The notes beneath the pieces were generated by a model. That model did not search any database. It was not told the origin of the DNA and was given only the letters and a program-made list of their open reading frames with translations. From Lachnospiraceae bacterium 10-1 (lineage in GTDB: Bacteria; Bacillota; Clostridia; Lachnospirales; Lachnospiraceae): a DNA stretch of 64,000 bases. The stretch spans positions 103,911 through 167,910 of the forward strand of contig KE159822.1 in the NCBI GenBank assembly GCA_000403495.2. The letters run 5' to 3'. The position numbers and the translations under genes were made by a program. Below are positions 32,286 through 41,596 of this stretch, piece after piece; position 1 is the first letter of the stretch; every line of letters starts with the position of its first letter.

Positions 32286-33595
32286 AAAGGAAGAAACAGG
32301 CTGTCGCAGCCAGGGAGCAAAGGAGAAGGCAGAGAAGAAGAGCAGTGATGATAGAACGGACTGTGATAGCGCTTTTGATTGTTGTTTTTCTGGTAGGAGG
32401 GACTACGCTTGTCTGGAATCTTATGCCTGATGTTAAAGTGGCAAAGAGACTGGAAGCAGCAGATGCTTTTGTAGAGACCAGGAATTATGAGGAAGCAATT
32501 GCCTCCTGTGAAGAAGCTTTGCAAATTGACTCAAAATCAGTTGACGCGTATAGGGCAATGGCTGGTGTTTATCTAAACAGCAGGGACCGTGAGGCAGCGG
32601 AACAAACCTTATATCGGGGGTGGGAGAGTACTCTGGATGAAGGACTTTTGCAGGAGTATTGTATTCATCTTTTGAATGATGCGGTGGAAGAAATGAATGG
32701 GCAGAATTGCACATTTGCTACTTTAGATAAATGTGTGACGGTTCTTGAGAAAGATCAGGACAGTGCAGATGTGTATCAACTGCTTGATGCCTGCTATGAG
32801 CGTTTGCTTACCGGGGAATCTACAATTCTTTGCGATATGGATGAAAATGGAGTATCTGGTTTCAACAGCTATTTTTCTCTGGTAAACCGGATGCTGGATG
32901 TGTATTCTAAAAATTCCAAAGCAGAGTTAAAAGAAGAGATTTTAAAGTTTGCTGCCCCTTCCGGAAATTTAGTCTGGATGAATGTAGACAACTTACAGGA
33001 ATATTTGGAACTGATAGGGAAAGTGTCAGCGCTTTTAGAAACAGAGAGTTTGGAACAGCTTAGGCTGTGTCTTGAAAAAGCGGTTTGGGCGCAGGATATT
33101 TTTGGCAGGGCATTTACAATTTTTGAATCGGCAGATTACGAGCCGATTAAAGAGTTTATGCAGTCAGAAGATTACGTATCTATTCGTGATCAGTTTATCA
33201 GTGGAACAATGGAATACTGGAGTGGAAAAACATACATTCCTGTAAGCCGGGAACGGATGAAGCTGATGAATCAGGAAGGGCAGTGGAGCTTTTCATTTGC
33301 TGATTTTGATGAGTACCCGCAGACAAGCGGCGTGATTAATATATGGGGAGCCAAGCAGGAAGATGCAGGTGTACAACGTTTATGCATTTCCTATGAGCCT
33401 GTTTCCCAAAGCGGAGAGTACTACCCGCATACAACCTATGAATTTGTATATCTTTATAGTAATGTAAAGATTGCAGGCGAGTATGTACCTCAAATGAATT
33501 ACCGGTTTGAAATAAGAACCGCCACCCCAGAGGGAACCACCTCACAATTGATTGGTGACTGGGGAGGAGAATATGAGTGGACAATGGAGTATTAA
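32267..33595 (+). CDS. Membrane-anchored TPR protein of unknown function
   Basis: This 442-aa protein starts inside the helicase gene (overlap 19 nt; GAGG eight bases before ATG 32267). The first 27 residues are strongly basic (KRKKQAVAAREQRRRQRRR), followed by one membrane helix (about 32-52) and then an extracytoplasmic part with TPR-like repeats (ADAFVETRNYEEAIASCEEA, SVDAYRAMAGVYLNS). The C-terminal 100 residues are rich in Tyr and Trp and likely beta-structured. No catalytic motif is visible. Coupling to a helicase gene is unexpected for an outward-facing protein and may only reflect position. Confidence 0.75.
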   Translation: MDEKEIKRKKQAVAAREQRRRQRRRAVMIERTVIALLIVVFLVGGTTLVWNLMPDVKVAKRLEAADAFVETRNYEEAIASCEEALQIDSKSVDAYRAMAGVYLNSRDREAAEQTLYRGWESTLDEGLLQEYCIHLLNDAVEEMNGQNCTFATLDKCVTVLEKDQDSADVYQLLDACYERLLTGESTILCDMDENGVSGFNSYFSLVNRMLDVYSKNSKAELKEEILKFAAPSGNLVWMNVDNLQEYLELIGKVSALLETESLEQLRLCLEKAVWAQDIFGRAFTIFESADYEPIKEFMQSEDYVSIRDQFISGTMEYWSGKTYIPVSRERMKLMNQEGQWSFSFADFDEYPQTSGVINIWGAKQEDAGVQRLCISYEPVSQSGEYYPHTTYEFVYLYSNVKIAGEYVPQMNYRFEIRTATPEGTTSQLIGDWGGEYEWTMEY

Positions 33596-35364
33596 GTCAT
33601 CATCTGCGCAGTATGGAGCCTGTAATAGGCTCCTTTTTTTGCCATTAATTGGCTGACTGAGCCCTCTTCGATAATGCCTCCCTGGTCAATTACAAAAATC
33701 CTGTCTGCTTTTTGGATTGTGGAAAGCCGGTGGGCAATCACGAAGGAAGTACGTCCCTTTAACAAGGCATCAATCCCTTCCTGAACCAAAAGCTCTGTTT
33801 TGGTGTCGATGCTGGAGGTGGCTTCATCCAGAATTAAAATATTAGGATTAGAGACCATAGTCCTTGCAAAGGCCAGAAGCTGCTTTTGACCTACGGAAAG
33901 ACCGCCGCCCCGCTCGGAAAGAAGAGTATCATAGCCATTTTCCAGCCGGCAGATAAATTCATGGGCATGAACTGCCTTTGCCGCGGAGATAATTTCCTCA
34001 TCTGTTGCATCAAGCTTGCCATATCGGATATTGTCCTTAACTGTTCCGGAAAACAGGAAGTTATCCTGTGTCATGATTCCCATCTGCCGGCGCAGGCTTT
34101 GAATGGAAACCTTTTTCACATCATATCCGTCAATGCTTACCGTACCATCCTGTACATCATAAAACCTGCTGATTAGATTGACAATGGTGGTTTTTCCCGC
34201 ACCGGTAGGTCCTACTAAGGCTATGGTTTCACCGGAGTTAATGTGAAAGCTTACGTCGTTTAATACCTTTACTTCCCCGTCATAGGAAAAGGTTACATGG
34301 GAAAAGGAAACCTGCCCTTTTATGGGAGGAAGCTCACTTACCGCATCTGCATCCTTAATGTTAGCTTTGGTATCTAAAATTTCAAAAATACGTTCCGCAG
34401 CTGCAATATTGGTTATGATCTGGTTATAAAAGTTGCTTAAATTCATAATAGGATTCCAGAACATGCCTATATAACTGCCAAAGGCAATAAAAGTTCCTAT
34501 GGAAACGCTGGCAGTGCCTAAAATACGGATTCCCACAAAATAAAGTGCAGCAATCCCCACGCCCCAGCTTAAGTCGATCACAGATCCGATACCATCACAA
34601 AGTCGAACTGCTTTTTTAAAAGAATTTTTGTGTGCGTTCAGCAGATCATCAAAGGTGCGGATGGTTTCGTTTTCCGCAGAAAAACTTTGAATAATGCGTA
34701 TTCCTGACATATCCTCGTGAATAAAAGCATTAAGGTTTGAAGCTTTTTTTCGGAAATCCTGCCACTGGCGGTGGGAATATACCTGTATCAGCCATAAACA
34801 GATAATCATAAAGGGCAGGCTGCACAGAGAAGCAGCGGCAAGAACCGGATTTTTTACGAACATAATGACTGCTACAGCCAAAACGGTGGCAAGATCGGGA
34901 ATCAGGGTAGTCACAAAATTGCCCAGTACATCTTTAAGTGAATTAATATCGCCGATAATGCGGGCCAGTATTTTTCCGGCAGGACGACTGTCAAAAAACT
35001 GAAGATCCAGGGTTTGAATATGAGAGTAAAGCTCCTGCCTTATGGTAACCAGAATCTTGTTGCAGATTTTTGCCATAATATACATCCGCAGCTTGATTCC
35101 TCCGATCATCAGAAGATTCAGCAGGATGGCAAATAAAACCAGACGGAAAAGTCCGGCCATATTCCCTGCTGTAATATAGTTATCGATGGCTTCCTCTATT
35201 AACAGAGGATTAACCAGCGATACAATGACGCAAAAGGTCATAATCAAAAGTACAAGAATGATTTCTTTTTTATATGCAAGAAGATAAGAAAGCAGCCGCA
35301 GCAAAGTGCGCAGCTTGCCAGCAGAAGTGCTCTGTTCATCTTCTTTATATGAATTTATGCCCAT
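33592..35364 (-). CDS. ABC exporter half, catalytically canonical (BmrD-like)
   Basis: This 590-aa half-transporter has six membrane helices (residues about 30-330) and an ATPase domain with Walker A GPTGAGKTT, Q-loop, Walker B ILILDEATSSID with the catalytic Glu, and switch His in VIAHRLS. The signature is LSVGQ, not LSGGQ. In heterodimeric exporters such as BmrC/BmrD the subunit with the intact Glu carries the altered signature, so this is the BmrD-like half. GGAGG precedes ATG 35364, which overlaps the other half by 10 nt. The pair probably exports drugs or peptides. Confidence 0.9.
   Translation of the reverse strand: MGINSYKEDEQSTSAGKLRTLLRLLSYLLAYKKEIILVLLIMTFCVIVSLVNPLLIEEAIDNYITAGNMAGLFRLVLFAILLNLLMIGGIKLRMYIMAKICNKILVTIRQELYSHIQTLDLQFFDSRPAGKILARIIGDINSLKDVLGNFVTTLIPDLATVLAVAVIMFVKNPVLAAASLCSLPFMIICLWLIQVYSHRQWQDFRKKASNLNAFIHEDMSGIRIIQSFSAENETIRTFDDLLNAHKNSFKKAVRLCDGIGSVIDLSWGVGIAALYFVGIRILGTASVSIGTFIAFGSYIGMFWNPIMNLSNFYNQIITNIAAAERIFEILDTKANIKDADAVSELPPIKGQVSFSHVTFSYDGEVKVLNDVSFHINSGETIALVGPTGAGKTTIVNLISRFYDVQDGTVSIDGYDVKKVSIQSLRRQMGIMTQDNFLFSGTVKDNIRYGKLDATDEEIISAAKAVHAHEFICRLENGYDTLLSERGGGLSVGQKQLLAFARTMVSNPNILILDEATSSIDTKTELLVQEGIDALLKGRTSFVIAHRLSTIQKADRIFVIDQGGIIEEGSVSQLMAKKGAYYRLHTAQMMT
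33613..33641 (+). terminator. Terminator embedded in the end of the convergent ABC gene
   Basis: GGAGCC (33615-33620) pairs with GGCTCC (33628-33633), followed by seven T. It serves the plus-strand TPR gene but lies inside the last codons of the minus-strand exporter gene, whose stop overlaps the TPR stop by 4 nt. Confidence 0.85.
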
Positions 35365-37094
35365 GTGGTATGTTCCTCCTTTGGCGTTCCATATTGTGCT
35401 ACATAAGTCTGATAGTAAAGTCCCTTTTTTTCCATCAGGCTTTTATGATTTCCCCGCTCAGCAATCCGGCCATTTTCAAGAATTAGAATTTCGTCTGCAT
35501 GACAGACTGCACTGATGCGGTGTCCGATAATGATTTTGGTGGTATCTGACAGATTTCGTAAGGTTTCATGGACTAACTGTTCTGTCTCCATATCCAGTGC
35601 GGAGGTTGAATCATCCAGCACCAATACAGGTGTTTTCTTGGCAAGAGCCCTTGCTATGGTCAGACGCTGTTTTTGCCCGCCGGAAAGCCCTACGCCCCGT
35701 TCTCCAATTACAGTGTCATATTGTTTATCCATTTTTTCAATAAATCCCTTTGCCTGTGCCCGGGCTGCCGCATCACGCACAGCGGTGTAGGACAGCAGAT
35801 TTTTTTGCCCCAGTTTTACGTTTTCCAATATGGTGTCCGAAAAAAGGAAAACGTCCTGCATTACAAGTGAAATGGAGCTGCGCAGCTGCTGCAGTGAAAG
35901 CTGTTTGATATTAACGTCATCTAATAAAATTTCTCCCTCGGTGGCATCATAAAGGCGTTGAAGCAGATAGATGAGTGAACTTTTCCCGGCACCTGTAGCT
36001 CCCATGATCCCGATTGTTTTTCCGGGATGAGCAGTAAAAGAGATGTCGTGAAGAATTTCATATTGGTCAGCCTTATGAAAGGAAACATGGGAAAAAGTGA
36101 TTTTTCCCTTCACGCCAGGTAAAATAACCGGACATTCCGGCTCAGTGACAGCAGGCTTTTCATCATAAAGCTTTTTAATTCTCCGGTTAGAAGCAATGGC
36201 AGAAGAAAAACTGTTGGTCAGCCATCCCAGCATTTCCATAGGCCACACAATATTCATGGAATATGCAATGAAAGCGCTTAAATCTCCCAAGGTAAGCTCT
36301 CCGGTATTTACCAGATAACCGCCGGTTAACAGTACCATAACAGGAAGCAGTTTTGTGATCAGGGAAAGGTAAGGATGGTACTTTACAAACAATTTGGACT
36401 GTTCCATATTAAGGTCATAGTATCGTTTGTTATGAGAGAGAAATTTGGAGATTTCAAATTGCTCTCTGGCAAAAGCCTTTACAGTTCTTACCCCCATCAG
36501 GTTTTCTTCGGCTACGGTATTTAACTGGGCATTTTCTTCGCTGATCGCCTCATACACCGCATCCAGTTTCTGTTCCATGTAAATGGCAATGGTGGCGGCA
36601 ATTATCATACATAAGGTAGGCAGAACTGCCAGCTTCCAGCTTATGCGGTACATACAAAACAAAATGATGAAAGTGTGACAGACCACTTCAATAAGAAGCA
36701 TCCCCACAAAGGTGAGGGCATCCCAGATATGATCCACATCATCTTTAATTCTGCTCATCAGTTCTCCCGTTCCTGTACGGTCAAAAAATTCTGCGCTTAA
36801 GGACTGAACATGGCGGAATAAATCCCGACGCAGGGTAGAGGCAATTTTGGTGCCGGTAAGGTCAAAGGTATATTCCTTGGTGTATTGAAAAATGCATCTG
36901 CCGATTCCAACACATAAAATGCCTATCAGCATGGGAGAGAGTTTTTGTAAATTGCCGCCTATAATGACATCATCCACGATCCTTCTGGTTAATTGGGGAG
37001 AAAGCATGTCAAGGCTGACGCTGATGATCATGGAACAAATGGCAAAAAGAAAAGAAAATTTATGTTCCAATATGTAAGTGGATAGTTTTTTCAT
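35355..37094 (-). CDS. ABC exporter half, degenerate site (BmrC-like)
   Basis: This 579-aa half-transporter has six membrane helices and an ATPase domain with Walker A GATGAGKSS and canonical signature LSGGQKQRLTIARAL. Walker B is VLVLDDSTSALD: the catalytic Glu is replaced by Asp, the mark of the degenerate partner in BmrCD/LmrCD/TM287-288-type heterodimers. I chose ATG 37094 (KKLSTYILEHKFSF) over 37133. It is first of two overlapping genes and lies behind a leader peptide and an attenuator (37192-37454), as bmrCD does in Bacillus. Confidence 0.9.
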   Translation of the reverse strand: MKKLSTYILEHKFSFLFAICSMIISVSLDMLSPQLTRRIVDDVIIGGNLQKLSPMLIGILCVGIGRCIFQYTKEYTFDLTGTKIASTLRRDLFRHVQSLSAEFFDRTGTGELMSRIKDDVDHIWDALTFVGMLLIEVVCHTFIILFCMYRISWKLAVLPTLCMIIAATIAIYMEQKLDAVYEAISEENAQLNTVAEENLMGVRTVKAFAREQFEISKFLSHNKRYYDLNMEQSKLFVKYHPYLSLITKLLPVMVLLTGGYLVNTGELTLGDLSAFIAYSMNIVWPMEMLGWLTNSFSSAIASNRRIKKLYDEKPAVTEPECPVILPGVKGKITFSHVSFHKADQYEILHDISFTAHPGKTIGIMGATGAGKSSLIYLLQRLYDATEGEILLDDVNIKQLSLQQLRSSISLVMQDVFLFSDTILENVKLGQKNLLSYTAVRDAAARAQAKGFIEKMDKQYDTVIGERGVGLSGGQKQRLTIARALAKKTPVLVLDDSTSALDMETEQLVHETLRNLSDTTKIIIGHRISAVCHADEILILENGRIAERGNHKSLMEKKGLYYQTYVAQYGTPKEEHTTWA

Positions 37095-37187
37095 GATTAT
37101 GTCAATTCCTTTCCCTGTGTTTATGCAAAGCATAACAGTTCATGTCTGCTTTGCGGATTATAGCAAAAACATGTGCTGCTGGCACAC

Positions 37188-37223
37188 AAAAACAGCTATG
37201 GCAATAGAAATTACCATAGCTGT
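37188..37223 (-). terminator. Attenuator in the leader of the BmrCD-like operon
   Basis: On the minus strand ACAGCTATGG pairs with CCATAGCTGT (37214-37223 and 37192-37201) and is followed by a five-T run. It lies between the leader peptide and the first exporter gene, so it would stop transcription unless disrupted. Confidence 0.75.
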
Positions 37224-37272
37224 GTAAATTCGGCTTATTTTAAAAATTAACAGAAATAAAGTCTGTTGATTG

Positions 37273-37292
37273 GACACTGATTTTACAGTGTC
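37273..37292 (-). promoter_or_regulatory. Leader hairpin enclosing the leader peptide stop codon
   Basis: GACACTG (37292-37286 on the minus strand) pairs with CAGTGTC (37279-37273), and the stop codon of the leader peptide lies at the stem-loop junction. A further small hairpin AACAGA/TCTGTT follows (37249-37267). A ribosome stalled at the end of the leader would keep the first hairpin open. Confidence 0.6.
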
Positions 37293-37378
37293 TGATCACA
37301 TGGAAATAAGCAGGCAGGTAATTTCTTTATGGATATGATTACTGTTTGATTCATAGATCTTAACTTTTTAAATAACAT
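37283..37378 (-). CDS. 31-aa leader peptide for the ABC exporter operon
   Basis: The minus strand carries a consensus AAAGGAGGT seven bases before ATG at 37376-37378. The frame encodes 31 residues, starting MLFKKLRSMNQTVIISIKKL and ending PCDQTL, then TAA. It is too short for a structural protein and lies between a strong promoter and an attenuator, as the bmrB leader does upstream of bmrCD. I infer ribosome-mediated attenuation: antibiotics that stall ribosomes on the leader would allow read-through into the exporter genes. Confidence 0.65.
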   Translation of the reverse strand: MLFKKLRSMNQTVIISIKKLPACLFPCDQTL

Positions 37379-37425
37379 ATAAATTACCTCCTTTCGCATG
37401 TGAACTGGTTAACAGATACAAACTC

Positions 37426-37454
37426 ACAATACGCCAGTGAAAGATATTTGTCAA
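37426..37454 (-). promoter_or_regulatory. Promoter of the exporter leader
   Basis: On the minus strand TTGACA (37454-37449) and TATTGT (37431-37426) are 17 bp apart. Transcription would start near 37420, about 40 nt before the leader peptide. Confidence 0.75.
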
Positions 37455-37495
37455 CAGATTTTTTGAAATATTTCCATATATTTCTTTTTATAAAG

Positions 37496-37524
37496 TTGCT
37501 AAGAAATGAAAAAAAGTGTATAAT
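37496..37524 (+). promoter_or_regulatory. Promoter of gpmI
   Basis: TTGCTA (37496-37501) and TATAAT (37519-37524), 17-bp spacing, lie 54 bp before gpmI and point away from the exporter promoter. Confidence 0.7.
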
Positions 37525-37578
37525 GCAGGTTGTTTACAGGTAATGAGTTTGTAATAATTTAGCAGAAGGAGAATAGAA

Positions 37579-39120
37579 ATGAAAAAACCTACAGTATTAA
37601 TGATTTTGGATGGATATGGTTTAAATGAGCGTAAGGATGGGAATGCCGTTGCAGAAGCAAAGACTCCGGTTATGGACAGGCTTATGGCAGAATATCCTTT
37701 TGTTAAGGGAAATGCAAGCGGTATGGCAGTAGGGCTTCCGGAAGGTCAAATGGGTAATTCCGAAGTCGGCCATTTAAACATGGGCGCTGGACGTATTGTA
37801 TATCAGGAGCTTACAAGAATTACCAAGGAAATTCAGGATGGCACATTTTTTGAAAATCCGGCGCTTTTAAAGGCAGTGGAAAATTGCAAAAAAAATGATT
37901 CTGCGCTTCATATGTTCGGACTTCTCTCAGATGGCGGCGTTCACAGTCATAATACACATTTATATGGTCTGCTTGAACTGGCAAAGAGAAACGGACTGTC
38001 CAAGGTCTATGTACATTGCTTTTTAGACGGACGTGATACACCTCCCGCAAGCGGAAAGGGATATGCGGAGGATTTAGAGGCAGAAATGAAGAAAATCGGC
38101 GTAGGACAGATTGCATCTGTTATAGGACGTTATTACGCTATGGACCGGGATAATAATTATGACAGAGTAAAAATGGCTTATGATGCCCTCACCAAGGGAG
38201 AAGGCCTTACCGCTGAGGGTGGTCCTGCCGGAATTCAGGCTTCCTATGACAGAGGAGAGACAGATGAGTTTGTTAAGCCTACGGTAGTGCTGACAGATGG
38301 AAAACCTACAGCTCTTATTAAGGATGGGGATTCCGTAATCTTCTTTAATTTCAGACCTGACCGGGCGAGAGAGATTACAAGAAGCTTTTGTGATGATGAT
38401 TTTAAAGGGTTTGACAGGGGCGGCAGATTAAATATTACCTATGTTTGCTTCTCTGATTATGATCCTACTATTCCAAATAAAGAGATTGCTTTCCACAAAA
38501 TTTCAGTGACCAATACCTTTGGAGAATGGCTGGCAGCAAATCATTTGAAGCAGGCAAGAATTGCCGAGACAGAAAAATATGCTCATGTTACTTTCTTTTT
38601 TAATGGCGGAGTGGAAGAGCCAAATGAAGGGGAAGACAGGATTTTGGTGAATTCCCCCAAGGATGTGGCTACTTATGACTTAAAACCTCAAATGAGTGCT
38701 TACGAGGTGTGCGATAAACTGGTGGAAGCAATTAAATCTGATAAATATGATGTGATCATTATTAATTTTGCAAATCCTGACATGGTTGGCCATACAGGTG
38801 TGGAAACAGCAGCAATTAAGGCAGTTGAGGCAGTTGACGAATGCGTCGGCAGGGCAGTAGAGGCAATTAAGGAAGTGGATGGACAAATGTTTATTTGTGC
38901 AGATCATGGAAATGCGGAACAACTTGTTGATTATGAGACAGGTGCGCCATTTACCGCACACACCACCAATCCGGTACCTTTTATTCTTGTAAATGCAGAT
39001 CCTGCATATACTTTAAGGGAAAATGGATGTCTGGCAGATATTGTTCCTACCATGATTGAACTGATGGGAATGAAACAGCCGGAAGAAATGACAGGAAAAT
39101 CACTGCTGATTAAAAAATAG
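37579..39120 (+). CDS. gpmI: 2,3-bisphosphoglycerate-independent phosphoglycerate mutase
   Basis: This 513-aa metal-dependent enzyme converts 3- to 2-phosphoglycerate. It has LMILDGYGLNERKDGNAVA at the start, the phospho-Ser in MGNSEVGHLNMGAGR, FLDGRDTPP, and the C-terminal metal sites ADHGNAEQ and AHTTNPVPF. Normal length. AAGGAG lies upstream of ATG 37579. It works between PGK (27.5 kb) and enolase (51.5 kb), which are encoded in separate units here. Confidence 0.97.
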   Translation: MKKPTVLMILDGYGLNERKDGNAVAEAKTPVMDRLMAEYPFVKGNASGMAVGLPEGQMGNSEVGHLNMGAGRIVYQELTRITKEIQDGTFFENPALLKAVENCKKNDSALHMFGLLSDGGVHSHNTHLYGLLELAKRNGLSKVYVHCFLDGRDTPPASGKGYAEDLEAEMKKIGVGQIASVIGRYYAMDRDNNYDRVKMAYDALTKGEGLTAEGGPAGIQASYDRGETDEFVKPTVVLTDGKPTALIKDGDSVIFFNFRPDRAREITRSFCDDDFKGFDRGGRLNITYVCFSDYDPTIPNKEIAFHKISVTNTFGEWLAANHLKQARIAETEKYAHVTFFFNGGVEEPNEGEDRILVNSPKDVATYDLKPQMSAYEVCDKLVEAIKSDKYDVIIINFANPDMVGHTGVETAAIKAVEAVDECVGRAVEAIKEVDGQMFICADHGNAEQLVDYETGAPFTAHTTNPVPFILVNADPAYTLRENGCLADIVPTMIELMGMKQPEEMTGKSLLIKK

Positions 39121-39232
39121 GAGTGAATTAATTTGAAAATGTTTTGCCCAGGCGCTCATGAATTTATGGGCGCTTGGTTTGTATAAAAGGGCGGCTGCAA
39201 AAAGGCAGTTTTGCATTGGTGAAAGGGAAAGT

Positions 39233-40459
39233 ATGGGCAGAGACAATGGGAACAAAGGATATTTAGGATTTGGCATAGTTACGGTGCTGTCGGTTATAGT
39301 GTTTTTAGGGATTATGAGTCTTTTTACAGGGAAAGGCCTATTTGACACAAATGTGTATAATACCTATGCACTGCAGGCTGATTCCTGGAGACAGGGCAGA
39401 CTGGATTTAGGGCAGGATTATCCCTGGCTGGAGCTTGCAATTTATAATGGAAAATATTATTGCAGCTTCCCCCCATTTCCGTCTTATTTATTGTTTCCCC
39501 TAACCTTTTTATGGGGAAGCGCTACGCCGGATTTTATATTTATTTGGATAATTGATCTTATAGCGGCAGTATATTTATATAAAATGGCAGTCAAACTTGG
39601 CCTTTCTCCTGAAAATGCGATGCTGGAAACAATCTTTCTAATGTTGGGAACAAATTTTGTTTTTGTAATGATAGATCCTTCTGTATGGTTTATGGCACAG
39701 ACACTTTGTTTTACCCTTTCCGTACTTTCCCTTTACTGTGCTGTGACGAAAAAAGGGGCGGCGGCTTTGTTTTTCTGGGCCTGTTCGGTGGGATGCAGAC
39801 CAATGCAGGTGGTATTTCTGCCTGTGCTTTTATTTATTTTGTATGAGCATATAAAAGGGAAAGAGCCAAAGCTGTTATGGTATCAGAGAATTTTAAAACA
39901 CTATACATGGGGGATACCAGCAGGTGTGGTGGCAGTATCTTATATGGTGCTGAATTTTATAAGATTTGGAAATATTTTAGAATTCGGACATAATTACCTT
40001 CCGGAGTTCATCAGGGCGGAAGACGGGCAGTTTCATATAAACTATGTGGGAGAAAATGTAAAGGCGTTGTTCCGGCTCCCTGAATTTATGGAGGATGGAA
40101 GGCTTGTCATTAACAGCCTGGGGAATTTAAATTTTCTGCTTGTAAGCCCTTTTCTGCTGTTTGCAATATTTTTATTAATTTTTGCTTTTATAAAAAGAGC
40201 ATATAAAGAAGTTCTGACCGGGATAAGAATTATTTTATTATCAGCCCTTTATCTTTTTATAGTTGTGATGCATAAAACAATGGGAGGATGGCACTTTGGA
40301 AACCGTTATACCAATGATATTCTTCCGTGGTTTTATCCTGTGGCGTGCATGATTCTTTCCAGATTTCCCTCTTTGGCAAAATTTCAGGTTCCAATTTGTA
40401 TCTGGGGAATCTGCTTAAATGTTGTTGGCACGGTGTGCGTTTATAATGGACTGGTGTGA
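39233..40459 (+). CDS. Polytopic membrane protein, GT-C-like glycosyltransferase
   Basis: This 408-aa protein has about ten membrane helices. The first outer loop after helix 1 holds acidic residues (NVYNTYALQADSWRQGRLDL) and an aromatic stretch (YYCSFPPFPSYLL), the layout of GT-C enzymes that transfer sugars from polyprenyl-phosphate donors. No specific family is certain. ATG 39233 follows GAAAGGGA; an earlier in-frame start at 39158 would overlap a hairpin (about 39148-39177). It is followed 4 bp later by a second membrane transferase gene. Confidence 0.7.
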   Translation: MGRDNGNKGYLGFGIVTVLSVIVFLGIMSLFTGKGLFDTNVYNTYALQADSWRQGRLDLGQDYPWLELAIYNGKYYCSFPPFPSYLLFPLTFLWGSATPDFIFIWIIDLIAAVYLYKMAVKLGLSPENAMLETIFLMLGTNFVFVMIDPSVWFMAQTLCFTLSVLSLYCAVTKKGAAALFFWACSVGCRPMQVVFLPVLLFILYEHIKGKEPKLLWYQRILKHYTWGIPAGVVAVSYMVLNFIRFGNILEFGHNYLPEFIRAEDGQFHINYVGENVKALFRLPEFMEDGRLVINSLGNLNFLLVSPFLLFAIFLLIFAFIKRAYKEVLTGIRIILLSALYLFIVVMHKTMGGWHFGNRYTNDILPWFYPVACMILSRFPSLAKFQVPICIWGICLNVVGTVCVYNGLV

Positions 40460-40463
40460 GGAA

Positions 40464-41594
40464 ATGGAAAAAATAAAAATATATCATAAAGAACTGATGA
40501 TTTTCTGCCTTTCCATCTTATTACATGTTCTGGTCATGGGAATTGCTTTTTTAGCATACAGAGCCCAAAATCCTGATGCCGGATATGTATTAATTTGGGA
40601 GAGAATGACCACAGCAGGTGACGCGCCCCATTATCTTTTTCTGGCGGAGGAAGGGTATCAGAGCTTTGGTGAAAAGGAAAACCTGATCGTCTTTTATCCC
40701 TTATATCCTGTTATGATTCGAATTCTTGCCAGACTTTTTTTATTTCAAAATTATGAACTTGCAGGAATTATAATTTCTCAGATCAGCACAGGGGCAGCAG
40801 CAATTTTTTTATACAAATTATTACGACTGGATTATAATGAAGAACCTTCTGCAGAGGCAGTTTTTCTATTTTTAACCTATCCTTTTATGATGTTTACAAT
40901 GGGTGTTTTTACGGAAGGGATTTTTCTTGCCCTGACAATAGCAGCACTTTACTTTATCAGAAAACATGCATGGGTAAAAGTTGGAATTTTAGGGATGATG
41001 GCATCTTTATGCAGAATGCAGGGAATTCTTCTTTTTGTGCCTGCGGTATATGAACTGATTGTAATGCTGGCTGGAAAGCGGTCAGATTGGAAAAAGTTTT
41101 TAAATAAGCGTCAATGGATGCTGACAATTATGCCGGTGGGTTTTCTTGCGTATTTAATGCTTAACTTCATAAAACAGGGAGACTGCTTTTCCTTTATGAA
41201 ACATCAAAGCGCACCTCCATGGTACCAATCCATTCAATGGATTAATGCCAATCTGACAAAGGACTATGGCATGGCGATGGAATACAGAGAGTTAGGTTAT
41301 TTTATATACTGGGTTCAAATCCTTCTGTTTTTCATAGCCGTTTTTGCACTTTTATATGGAATCCACAAAAAAGTAAGAAGCAGCGTGATTGTATATGGAG
41401 GAATTTATACCTGCTTTTGCTACCTGTCAGGCTGGCTTATAAGCGGAGCCAGATACATGCTGGGATGTGTTCCGCTTTTTATCATATATGCCGCTATAGA
41501 AAACAAAATGGCAAGGAAAATAATACTTACTATCAACGCCGCCCTGTGCATGCTATACACTATCCTATTCCTCCAGGGACAGGCGATTATGTAA
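40464..41594 (+). CDS. PIG-V-like mannosyltransferase family membrane protein
   Basis: This 376-aa protein has about ten membrane helices. After helix 1 comes WERMTTAGDAPHYLFLAEEG followed by FYPLYPVMIRILARL, the pattern of PIG-V/GPI-mannosyltransferase-2-like bacterial proteins, where the Asp before the AxHY motif is thought catalytic. GAGGAA precedes ATG 40464. It is co-transcribed with the preceding gene. Substrate unknown, likely a cell-surface glycan built from polyprenyl-linked sugar. Confidence 0.78.
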   Translation: MEKIKIYHKELMIFCLSILLHVLVMGIAFLAYRAQNPDAGYVLIWERMTTAGDAPHYLFLAEEGYQSFGEKENLIVFYPLYPVMIRILARLFLFQNYELAGIIISQISTGAAAIFLYKLLRLDYNEEPSAEAVFLFLTYPFMMFTMGVFTEGIFLALTIAALYFIRKHAWVKVGILGMMASLCRMQGILLFVPAVYELIVMLAGKRSDWKKFLNKRQWMLTIMPVGFLAYLMLNFIKQGDCFSFMKHQSAPPWYQSIQWINANLTKDYGMAMEYRELGYFIYWVQILLFFIAVFALLYGIHKKVRSSVIVYGGIYTCFCYLSGWLISGARYMLGCVPLFIIYAAIENKMARKIILTINAALCMLYTILFLQGQAIM

Positions 41595-41596
41595 CC

